DNA of 64,000 nucleotides. Origin: Symbiobacterium terraclitae. Its GTDB lineage: Bacteria; Bacillota; Sulfobacillia; Symbiobacteriales; Symbiobacteriaceae. The DNA lies in assembly GCF_017874315.1 (NCBI RefSeq), contig NZ_JAGGLG010000015.1, positions 32,818 to 96,817 of the forward strand, in the 5' to 3' direction. Positions 44,498 to 51,528 of the stretch are shown here, one piece after another. The notes under the pieces are model-generated. The model was not told the DNA's origin. It searched no databases and saw only the letters and a list, made by a program, of their open reading frames with translations. Every line of letters starts with the position of its first letter. Positions within the stretch are counted from its first letter, which is position 1. The translations under genes and the position numbers were made by a program.

Positions 44498-45694
44498 CTA
44501 CCCGCGGGTCGAGTAGCCGCCTTGCAGCCCACGCGTGGAGTAAGTACCTGCGCGCGACCTGCGCCGCACCCGCTGCTCGCCGGAGACCGCCTCGACCGGC
44601 TCCGGAGCAGACTCGGCGGCCCCGGGCGCGGGCCCGGCGTCGGCCGCAGGCATCTGCCAGAACGGCGCCTGACCCTGCAGCTGCGCCGCCAGGCCGGGAA
44701 GCACCGCAGCCATCGCCGCCTGTTGCTGCACCGCCTGCTGCTTGAGCAGCTGCTGCGCCAGGGCCTGCTGCTGCGCCCAGAAGGGCCCTCCTGCGCCGGA
44801 CAGGCCGAGGGCGGGCTCGTCGGCGGACCGCGGCGATTGCGCGGACATACTGGTCCTGCCCTGCGAGGGCGACGGGGCCCCCTGGGCCGTCGGCGCCCCG
44901 GGCACGGGCGACCCCGGGAAGGGCGGAACGCCCGGCAGCGGCATCCCCAGCGCCGCCGGCGATCCCGACAGGGGCATTCCCGGAATCGACTGCGCACCCG
45001 GCAGCCCCGGAGTCGACGGTGTACCGGCGAAGGGCTGCCCAGGAACCGGCGGTGTACCGGCGAAGGGCAGTCCAGGAACCGACGGGGTGCCGGCGAAGGG
45101 CAGCCCCGGGATCGGCTGCGTACCCGGCAGGCTCATGGCAGGAATCGACGGCGCACCCGGCAGGGGCGTTCCCGGATTCGACTGCGCACCTCCCGGACCC
45201 GACGGCCCGCCTGACACCGACGCCCCGGGAGTCGACGGCGCACCGGACGCGGGCACGCCCGGAGTCGACTGCCCACCGGACACGGGCACTCCCGGCACCG
45301 CCGGCCCACTCGACACGGGTGCGCCAGGGACCGACTGCGCACCGGTCAGCGGCAGCCCGGGAACCGGCTGCAAGGTCGGCAGCGGCATCACCGGCACCGG
45401 CTGCACGCCCGGAAGGGGCATCGCCTGGGCGACCGGCGTCGCCGGCAGCGCTGCAAAGGCCACCGGGGCGGACTGTGCCTGCGGGCCTCCTGGCGCCTGC
45501 CCCGCGGGAGCCGGGGCGCCGTCCCCGAGGGAGGGCTGGACGGCGGGCTGGGACACGCCGGCGCCTGCCACCTGCGGCGGGACCGGCATCCTGGGCATGT
45601 GCACCGGCATGGGCGGCATGGCGGGCGGGGGTCCGGGCAGCCGCATCCCGCCCGGCGGGATGAAGGGCGGGGCGGAGATGAAACCATGTCGCAT
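44498..45694 (-). CDS. Proline/glycine-rich repeat protein, possibly a spore-coat or surface protein
   Basis: 398 aa. Residues ~90-270 consist of ~12-residue repeats ending in P-G (L-P-F-A-G-T-P-S-V-P-G type). A Gln/Ala-rich helix (F-W-A-Q-Q-Q-A-L-A-Q-Q-L-L) follows, then an Arg-rich end with two Y-S-T-R-G copies. No signal peptide. ATG 45694 has GAGAGGTGG upstream and the gene ends at a hairpin, which favours this strand over the open collagen-like frame opposite. The neighbouring small coat-like gene suggests a coat role. Confidence 0.65.
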   Translation of the reverse strand: MRHGFISAPPFIPPGGMRLPGPPPAMPPMPVHMPRMPVPPQVAGAGVSQPAVQPSLGDGAPAPAGQAPGGPQAQSAPVAFAALPATPVAQAMPLPGVQPVPVMPLPTLQPVPGLPLTGAQSVPGAPVSSGPAVPGVPVSGGQSTPGVPASGAPSTPGASVSGGPSGPGGAQSNPGTPLPGAPSIPAMSLPGTQPIPGLPFAGTPSVPGLPFAGTPPVPGQPFAGTPSTPGLPGAQSIPGMPLSGSPAALGMPLPGVPPFPGSPVPGAPTAQGAPSPSQGRTSMSAQSPRSADEPALGLSGAGGPFWAQQQALAQQLLKQQAVQQQAAMAAVLPGLAAQLQGQAPFWQMPAADAGPAPGAAESAPEPVEAVSGEQRVRRRSRAGTYSTRGLQGGYSTRG

Positions 45695-45818
45695 CGGGCA
45701 ACCACCTCTCTGCGCGCATTTCACCTGGTTCAGGCCATCCTATGGGGCCGCCGCCGAATCGGTCCCAGGGACGAATCCAGCCGCCCTGAATATGCTGGGG
45801 TCCGGGGGGTGCGATCGC

Positions 45819-46643
45819 GTGGACGGCGCAAAGGATCGGCTGGCCAGGGGGTACACGCGCACCTCTGCCCTGTACGACGACCTGGTCGGCCCCGGCTACC
45901 TGGCGGCGATCCGCCGCCTGCTGCCCTTCGTGCGGGTGGGTCCGCTGCCCGCCATCCTCGACGTGGGCTGCGGAACGGGCATCAACCTGTTCGAGGCTGC
46001 CCGCTGGTTCGCGCCCGCGGGCCTGCTGGTCGGCATCGACATCTCGCCGGGCATGGTGGCGGTGGCCACCGCGAAGGCGCGCCAGCTGGGCATCCCGGCC
46101 AGGATCCTCCTGGGGGACGCCGAGCGCCTGCCGTTTCCCGACGACACGTTCGACCTGGTGATCTGCAACTCGGTCTTCCACTGGTTCCAGGACCGGCCGG
46201 GGGCGATGCGGGAGATGGCCCGCGTGCTCAAACCCGGCGGCTGCCTGGCCCTGATCGCGGCCACGGCCCCCGGGTTCCGCGAGTGGTTCCTGCTGATGGA
46301 CGCCGTGGTCCGTGCGACGCTGGGCCCGGACCGGGCGGCGCCGATTCCGGAGCTGCCCACCCCCGAGGAGCTGGCCGCCCTGATGCAAGGGGCCGGGCTG
46401 ACCATCGCCGGGATGCAGAACCTCATCCAGCGCCACCTCGTCACCAACCCGCTCACCTTCGTGCAGCTGATGTCGGTGATGGCGCCCACCTGGTCCGGCG
46501 ACCTGTCCGACCGGGAGGTGGCGGCGCTGCAGGCCGCGGCCGCACGGCTGATGGCCGCCGGATGGCCCGGCGGGTTCCCCGTCACCTGGTCCGCGTTGGA
46601 GGCCATCGCCGTCAAGGCGCCCCGGAGTCACCCCGGCGCGTGA
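45819..46643 (+). CDS. SAM-dependent methyltransferase (UbiE-like class I)
   Basis: 274 aa. Motif I I-L-D-V-G-C-G-T-G, post I G-I-D-I-S-P-G-M and motif V L-K-P-G-G-C-L-A-L-I are clear. The first residues (K-D-R-L-A-R-G-Y-T-R-T-S-A-L-Y-D) resemble UbiE/BioC-like enzymes. The acceptor is unknown. GTG 45819 has a GGGGGG site nine bases upstream. It is divergent from the proline-rich gene. Confidence 0.85.
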   Translation: MDGAKDRLARGYTRTSALYDDLVGPGYLAAIRRLLPFVRVGPLPAILDVGCGTGINLFEAARWFAPAGLLVGIDISPGMVAVATAKARQLGIPARILLGDAERLPFPDDTFDLVICNSVFHWFQDRPGAMREMARVLKPGGCLALIAATAPGFREWFLLMDAVVRATLGPDRAAPIPELPTPEELAALMQGAGLTIAGMQNLIQRHLVTNPLTFVQLMSVMAPTWSGDLSDREVAALQAAAARLMAAGWPGGFPVTWSALEAIAVKAPRSHPGA

Positions 46644-46721
46644 CGCCACATAGTGTGAGAGCAAGGCTCCCCCTCTGGAGGACCTTGCCGAGGTCACGAG
46701 TCGAAAGGAGAGCGCAAGCGG

Positions 46722-46964
46722 ATGAACTATGGTGGATTCGGACCCAGCATCGCCGCTTTCTCCCCGTTCATCGGCGCCCAGGCCGGCGCGGATGACCTGC
46801 TCATCGCACCGGGGGCGGCCGCCTACCCGGCCGCGAACGCGACCGTCTATCGTGTCTATGAGTATGCCGTGCCTGTCACCACCGTGGCCACGGTGCCTTC
46901 CGCCTACCCGACCACCGCGGGCATCCCGGGCATCGCCGGCTATCCCGGCTGGTGGGGCGTCTGA
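46722..46964 (+). CDS. Small Gly/Ala/Tyr-rich protein, spore-coat-like
   Basis: 80 aa, rich in Ala, Gly, Pro and Tyr with the segment V-Y-R-V-Y-E-Y-A-V-P-V, and ending G-Y-P-G-W-W-G-V. The composition resembles small coat proteins of spore formers but no family is recognised. GAAAGGAGAG precedes the ATG. It is followed by a perfect hairpin. Confidence 0.6.
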   Translation: MNYGGFGPSIAAFSPFIGAQAGADDLLIAPGAAAYPAANATVYRVYEYAVPVTTVATVPSAYPTTAGIPGIAGYPGWWGV

Positions 46965-47003
46965 TCCTTCCCTACATCGAGACCGGCAGCGCGGAAACGA
47001 CCA

Positions 47004-47029
47004 GGGCCGTGGGAAGTCTCCCACGGCCC
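47004..47029. terminator. Bidirectional terminator between convergent genes
   Basis: GGGCCGTGGGA/TCCCACGGCCC perfect 11-bp stem, AGTC loop, between stops at 46964 and 47045. Confidence 0.75.
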
Positions 47030-47044
47030 GTCCTCGCGCGCCGC

Positions 47045-47440
47045 TTACGCGGTGCGCCGGCTGTCCAGGTAGTCCAGCAGGTGGCCAAGCAGCATGAGGC
47101 CGCCTGCTGCCAGGAAGTAGACGTTCGCCACCACGTTGATCACGGCGGCGTAGAGGCCACCGGCGTACAGCAGGGTGGAGAGCAGGCTGGCCGCCGCGGC
47201 CCGCCCGGCCCGGCCCTGCCGGAGCTCCCCCAGCGCGTCGCCGTACAGCGGCAGGCCGCCCGCGAGCTGCACCAGTGTGCCCCAGACCGCCTGTAGCTTG
47301 GGGTCGGCCAGGTAGAACAGCTCGTAGCCCAGCGCCTGGGCCACCAGGTCCGCCCAGAGCGGCAGCGAGAAGACGGCGGTGACCACCACACGGCCCAGCC
47401 GCTCTGAACGCGTGCGCGAACGGGGCGCCCTGCCGCTCAT
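47045..47440 (-). CDS. Membrane protein resembling the N-terminal helices of CPx-type metal ATPases
   Basis: 131 aa. F-S-L-P-L-W-A-D-L..., L-A-D-P-K-L-Q-A-V-W-G-T-L-V-Q-L-A-G-G-L-P-L-Y-G-D-A-L-G-E-L and the final L-M-L-L-G-H-L-L-D-Y-L-D-S-R-R align with helices MA-M4 of copper P-type ATPases, but there is no N-M-D-x-L motif, no CPC helix and no phosphorylation domain. It overlaps a CsoR-family repressor gene (ATGA). Possibly a metal-stress membrane protein or a decayed transporter that kept its frame. Confidence 0.7.
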   Translation of the reverse strand: MSGRAPRSRTRSERLGRVVVTAVFSLPLWADLVAQALGYELFYLADPKLQAVWGTLVQLAGGLPLYGDALGELRQGRAGRAAAASLLSTLLYAGGLYAAVINVVANVYFLAAGGLMLLGHLLDYLDSRRTA

Positions 47441-47733
47441 TTGAGGAACCGCCCCAGCACGTCCATCAGCTCGGCCACCGCCTGGTCGCCCTCGCCCCGG
47501 CGCACGGCCGCGGCCATGCACCCCTTGGCGTGCCCCTCCAGCAGCATCAGGCCCACCTTGTTCAGGGCCGCCTCCACGGCGGCCACCTGGTTGAGGATGT
47601 CCACGCAGTAGCGGTCCTCCTCCACCATCCGCTGCAGGCCCCGCACCTGCCCCTCGATCTTCCGGAGCCGGTCGAGGATCGCCTGCTTATCCCGCACCAG
47701 CGGCACCCGCGTCTCGGGCCGCTTTTCCGCCAT
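47437..47733 (-). CDS. CsoR/FrmR-family metal-sensing repressor
   Basis: 98 aa, all helical. Cys43 (R-Y-C-V-D-I-L), His68 and Cys72 (G-H-A-K-G-C-M) form the Cu(I)-type C-H-C site of CsoR. In the apo form such proteins repress copper efflux genes. It is co-transcribed with the ATPase-like membrane gene, so that is the likely target along with itself. AAGGAGGT before ATG 47733. Confidence 0.93.
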   Translation of the reverse strand: MAEKRPETRVPLVRDKQAILDRLRKIEGQVRGLQRMVEEDRYCVDILNQVAAVEAALNKVGLMLLEGHAKGCMAAAVRRGEGDQAVAELMDVLGRFLK

Positions 47734-47751
47734 CGGTGAAGACCTCCTTCC

Positions 47752-48363
47752 TCACCCTGCGGCAGCCTTCCTGCCCAGCAGCCCCTGCGCCAGCAGGAAC
47801 GTTCCCCAGATCGCCGACAGGGTCACTGCCGCGCCGCGCGCGAACGCAAACTCGGCCGGGTACGGCAGCGTGGGATGCGTCATCCACAGGTGGTAGTCCA
47901 CCAGGTCCTGCACCAGCAGCCAGGCCAGCGCCAGGCCCGCAGCCGGCGCCTCCGGCCGGTAGTGGCGGGCGAAGAGCAGGCCCTGGACCCACATGCCCAG
48001 GTGCGACAGGGTCAGGTGGACGAAGTCGAACTCCCAGCCGTACTTGATGCCGGCCTGCGGCAGCACGACCGCCGTCCACAGGCCGTACTTCATGTTCGAG
48101 ACGAAGGCCACCGCGCCCAGGAGCTGCATCCCCGGCCGGCGCCAGTCCAGCCCCGCCAGCATGAGCCCCAGCCAGATGGTCAGGAGGAACGTGGCCCCCG
48201 GGCTGTCGGGCACGATGAACCAGCGGGCGTACGGGGTCTGTGAAAGCTGCGGCCAGTACCAGTAGAAGCCGTATAGCGAGCCGAGGAAGTTGATGACCAG
48301 CAGCGCCCACCACCAGCGGCGGTCGTGGGCGACGCTGCGGAAGAACCGCGCCAACGAGCCCAT
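47752..48363 (-). CDS. DUF1405 membrane protein (YpjA-like)
   Basis: 203 aa, about six hydrophobic helices. W-A-L-L-V-I-N-F-L-G-S-L-Y-G-F-Y-W-Y near the start, W-F-I-V-P-D-S-P, and S-N-M-K-Y-G-L-W are the DUF1405 pattern. In Bacillus ypjA lies near cytochrome genes. Function unknown. Follows resA by 26 bases in what looks like one operon. Confidence 0.88.
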   Translation of the reverse strand: MGSLARFFRSVAHDRRWWWALLVINFLGSLYGFYWYWPQLSQTPYARWFIVPDSPGATFLLTIWLGLMLAGLDWRRPGMQLLGAVAFVSNMKYGLWTAVVLPQAGIKYGWEFDFVHLTLSHLGMWVQGLLFARHYRPEAPAAGLALAWLLVQDLVDYHLWMTHPTLPYPAEFAFARGAAVTLSAIWGTFLLAQGLLGRKAAAG

Positions 48364-48389
48364 GCGTTGCGCCTACCCCTTGCTGCGGA

Positions 48390-48986
48390 TTAGTCTTCTG
48401 CAGTCTTCGAGGCCAGTTCTGCGTACTCCTTCATCTCTTCCAGGCTCAGCTGGCCGGTATGGCGAACCCGGATCACGCCTTCAGCGTCGATGAAGAAAGA
48501 GGTTGGAACGCCCGAGACCAGGTAGGCGCGGGCGGCGCTCCCCCCGTCGTGCACCACCAGGAAGGTCAGCCCCAGGGCCTCGGCGAAGGCGGCCATCTTC
48601 TCCCGCGACTCGAACCCGTCAGCGCCGATGGCCACCACGCGCACCCGGTCGCCCATCTCCCGGTGGAACTCCTCCATGTCGGGCATCTCATCCTTGCACG
48701 GCGGGCACCAGGTGGCCCAGAAGTTCAGGAAGACCGGCTGCCCCTTCAGGTCCGCGAGCGAGACGGCCTTGCCCGAGAAGACGTCTGTCGCCCGGATGTC
48801 CGCGGCCAGGTAGCCCGGCATCGGCTTCACCTCCGGCGCCGCCGCGTCCGGGGCCGGGTCGGCCCCGCCCTCCCCGTGGAAAACCCCGACCGGCTCCTGA
48901 TCCGCACCGTCGGGCCGCACTCCCCCGCACCCGGCCGTCAGCACCAGGAGCGCCGCCAGGATCGCAGCCGCCACCCTCCGCAGCAC
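48390..48986 (-). CDS. resA: ResA/TlpA-type thiol-disulfide oxidoreductase lipoprotein
   Basis: 198 aa. A signal ends in L-T-A-G-C (Cys20), then a thioredoxin fold with W-C-P-P-C (94, 97) in the F-L-N-F-W-A-T-W context and a cis-Pro V-P-T-S-F segment. It likely reduces apocytochrome c outside the membrane, fitting HemX/CcsA encoded at 6 kb. GTG 48986 has GAGGTGGGGG at good spacing. GTG 49001 does not. Confidence 0.88.
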   Translation of the reverse strand: MLRRVAAAILAALLVLTAGCGGVRPDGADQEPVGVFHGEGGADPAPDAAAPEVKPMPGYLAADIRATDVFSGKAVSLADLKGQPVFLNFWATWCPPCKDEMPDMEEFHREMGDRVRVVAIGADGFESREKMAAFAEALGLTFLVVHDGGSAARAYLVSGVPTSFFIDAEGVIRVRHTGQLSLEEMKEYAELASKTAED

Positions 48987-49028
48987 CAGCACATCCCCCA
49001 CCTCGTAGAAGGTCGTGAGATTGGGCCA

Positions 49029-49037
49029 ATTATATCA
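49029..49037 (-). promoter_or_regulatory. Extended -10 promoter of the resA-DUF1405-csoR operon
   Basis: TGATATAAT on the minus strand (TGn plus a perfect TATAAT), 43 bases before the resA start. -35 is weak. Confidence 0.7.
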
Positions 49038-49280
49038 TGGGCTTGACCCGTCCTGACAGGCGCTCCAATGATTGGGACAGGGACAGGCAGGTGCGACGCT
49101 GCACCTGTCCCGGCGGTGCCGCCAGGCCGGCTGCGGCCGCTCCACGTGCGGCCGGGCGGTATCGGCGTACCGGGTTATGTCGTCTAACATATCGGTCTCT
49201 TCCCATGTATCTGACTCCCGGTTCCGGCGGCCGACCGTACCGGATTCTCAGGCCAGTATCCGGACTCTCCGAAGGAGTGG

Positions 49281-50246
49281 ATGCAATTGAGAACAAGCGA
49301 AGCGCTGTCCCGGGTGACGAGGAACATCGAGCGGGTCATCGTCGGCAAGCGGCTGGAGATCGAGTACGTGCTGGTCGCGCTGCTCTGCCAGGGCCACGTG
49401 CTGATCGAAGACGTGCCGGGGGTCGGCAAGACCACGCTGGTGCGCAGCCTCGCCCGTTCCCTCGGCTGCGACTTCCGGCGGATCCAGTTCACCACCGACC
49501 TGCTGCCCTCCGACGTGACGGGGGTGTCCGTCTTCAACCAGAAGACCGGGGAGTTCGAGTTCCGCCCCGGCCCCATCATGAGCCAGATCGTCCTGGCCGA
49601 CGAGATCAACCGCGCCTCCCCCAAGACCCAGTCGGCGCTGCTGGAGTGCATGGAGGAGGGGCAGCTGACCATCGACGGCGTCACCCGGCGCATGCCTCGC
49701 CCCTTCCTGGTGCTGGCCACCCAGAACCCCATCGAGTACGAGGGGACCTTCCCCCTGCCCGAGGCCCAGCTCGACCGCTTCCTGCTGCGGCTGCGCCTGG
49801 GCTATCCCACGCTCCGGGAGGAGATGACGGTCGTGGAGCGGGCGAAGCAGCCGCCCCTGGAAGAGCTGGGCCAGGTGCTCAGCGCCGAGGAGGTGCTGCG
49901 GCTGCAGCAGGTCGCCCGCTCGGTGCACGTGGACGAGTCGGTGCTGGAGTACATGGTGCGCATCGTGCAGGCGACCCGCGAACACCGCGACGTCTACCTC
50001 GGCGCCTCCCCCCGCGGCTCCATCGCCCTCTACCGCACCAGCCAGGCCATCGCCCTGATCAGAGGCCGGGAGTACGTCACCCCCGACGACGTGAAGGAGA
50101 TGGCGCCGCTGGTGCTCGCGCACCGGGTGATCATGCGGCCCGAGGCGCAGCTGAGGGGCACCGGGGCCGAGAACCTGGTGGCGGAGGTGCTGAACCAGGT
50201 GCCCGTGCCTGCGGGGGTCAAGAGCTATGCGGCGCGGCAGGCATGA
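49281..50246 (+). CDS. MoxR-type AAA+ ATPase
   Basis: 321 aa. Walker A G-V-G-K-T-T, Walker B V-L-A-D-E-I-N-R-A-S-P-K-T-Q and the arginine-finger region L-D-R-F are canonical. MoxR ATPases act as chaperones with DUF58/VWA partners, often for envelope or metal-centre maturation. First gene of a three-gene plus-strand operon. AAGGAG is close to ATG 49281, and an in-frame TTG 49287 is also possible. Confidence 0.94.
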   Translation: MQLRTSEALSRVTRNIERVIVGKRLEIEYVLVALLCQGHVLIEDVPGVGKTTLVRSLARSLGCDFRRIQFTTDLLPSDVTGVSVFNQKTGEFEFRPGPIMSQIVLADEINRASPKTQSALLECMEEGQLTIDGVTRRMPRPFLVLATQNPIEYEGTFPLPEAQLDRFLLRLRLGYPTLREEMTVVERAKQPPLEELGQVLSAEEVLRLQQVARSVHVDESVLEYMVRIVQATREHRDVYLGASPRGSIALYRTSQAIALIRGREYVTPDDVKEMAPLVLAHRVIMRPEAQLRGTGAENLVAEVLNQVPVPAGVKSYAARQA

Positions 50247-51528
50247 CTGGCGGCTGCCGTTGCTCATCCTCGTCGCCTACGTGTCCGCCCGGGTGAACGG
50301 CGGCAGCCACAACTACTTCCTGCTCTACGCCACGGCCCTGCTGTGGGCGGGCAGCTGGCTCATGACCCGCTACGCTGCCAGCCAGGTGACCTGTACGCTG
50401 GCGGTCGACCGCGACCGCATCGAGGTCGGGGAGACGATCACGGCCAAGCTGCGCCTGGAGAACGAGGGCTGGGTGCCCATCCTCTGGCTCGAGGTCGACG
50501 ACGATACCCCGCCCCGCCTGCTGGAGAGCGACCGGCCCAGGCTGGGCACGACGCTGCCCCTGGCGGGCTGCCGGCTGGTCCACGTGAACCTGACCGCCCG
50601 CCGCCGGGGCCGCTGCCACGTGGGGCCTATCCGCATCCGCACCGGCGACGGGCTGGGCCTGTTCGCGCGCGAGATCATGCTGCGCTCACGGCAGCAGATC
50701 ACCATCTACCCGAGGGTGCACCCCATCGACGACCTGCGGATCCCGCTGGCCCAGCCCTTCGGCCACGTGCGCACGCCCGAGCGGGCGTTTGAGGACCCGT
50801 CCAACCACGCGGAGATCCGCCACTACGTGCCCGGCGACAACCCGCGCCACATCCACTGGCGCACCACGGCCCGCATGGGCACGCTGATGACCCGTCAGTA
50901 CGAGCTGAGCGCCACCACCCAGCTGATCCTCTTTCTGGACCTGAACCGTGACGTCCACGTGGACGGCAGCGCTTCGGGGGGCGGCTCCAGCGCGGAGACG
51001 GCCGTGGAGATCGCCGCCTCCCTGGCCGCGCTGGCCCTGCGGAGCAAGATGGAAGCCGGCCTCGTCTGCATGGGGCAGGAGCGGTTCGCGGTCAGCCCCG
51101 GACGCGGGGACCGGACCTTCCAGGAGATCATGGAGGTGCTGGCGCAGGTCGAGGCCGAGGGCGACATGCTGATGGAGCAGCTCCTCGAGGCCGAGACGGC
51201 GCACCTGGGGCACCGCGCCACCCTGGTGGTCATCACGCCGCGGCTGACCCAGCTCCTGGCCGACCGGCTGCTCCGCCTGCGCGTCAGCCACCGGGTGATG
51301 CTGATCCTGCTGGATGCGGACACCTTCGCCGGAGGGCAGGGGGCGCCACAGCAGGCCGCCCCGGCTGCGGCGCAGGCGCATCTGGCCGAACTGCTGGCGC
51401 TCCGGCGCGTGACGGTCTACCGGGTGCCCTGCGGGGCGGACCTGCGCCAGCTGGCCTCCATGCGGCTCCAGGTCGGAGAGGGGGTGGGAGCATGGTCGCC
51501 GCGCGCCCGTCCGCAGGCTATCAGCTGA
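50227..51528 (+). CDS. DUF58-domain membrane protein
   Basis: 433 aa. Two hydrophobic helices at the N-terminus, then a beta-rich region and the DUF58 core (V-R-T-P-E-R-A-F-E-D-P..., R-H-Y-V-P-G-D-N-P-R-H-I-H-W-R-T-T-A-R) and a VWA-like fold starting L-I-L-F-L-D-L-N-R-D. Standard partner of MoxR. Overlaps moxR by 20 bases and the next gene by 37. Confidence 0.92.
   Translation: MRRGRHDWRLPLLILVAYVSARVNGGSHNYFLLYATALLWAGSWLMTRYAASQVTCTLAVDRDRIEVGETITAKLRLENEGWVPILWLEVDDDTPPRLLESDRPRLGTTLPLAGCRLVHVNLTARRRGRCHVGPIRIRTGDGLGLFAREIMLRSRQQITIYPRVHPIDDLRIPLAQPFGHVRTPERAFEDPSNHAEIRHYVPGDNPRHIHWRTTARMGTLMTRQYELSATTQLILFLDLNRDVHVDGSASGGGSSAETAVEIAASLAALALRSKMEAGLVCMGQERFAVSPGRGDRTFQEIMEVLAQVEAEGDMLMEQLLEAETAHLGHRATLVVITPRLTQLLADRLLRLRVSHRVMLILLDADTFAGGQGAPQQAAPAAAQAHLAELLALRRVTVYRVPCGADLRQLASMRLQVGEGVGAWSPRARPQAIS

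Noticed and set aside
44742..45790. Long plus-strand collagen-like G-x-y frame running into the methyltransferase
   Set aside because: It has no ribosome binding site, is antisense to a gene with site and terminator, and the methyltransferase has its own start at 45819. It is a by-product of the P-G repeats on the other strand.
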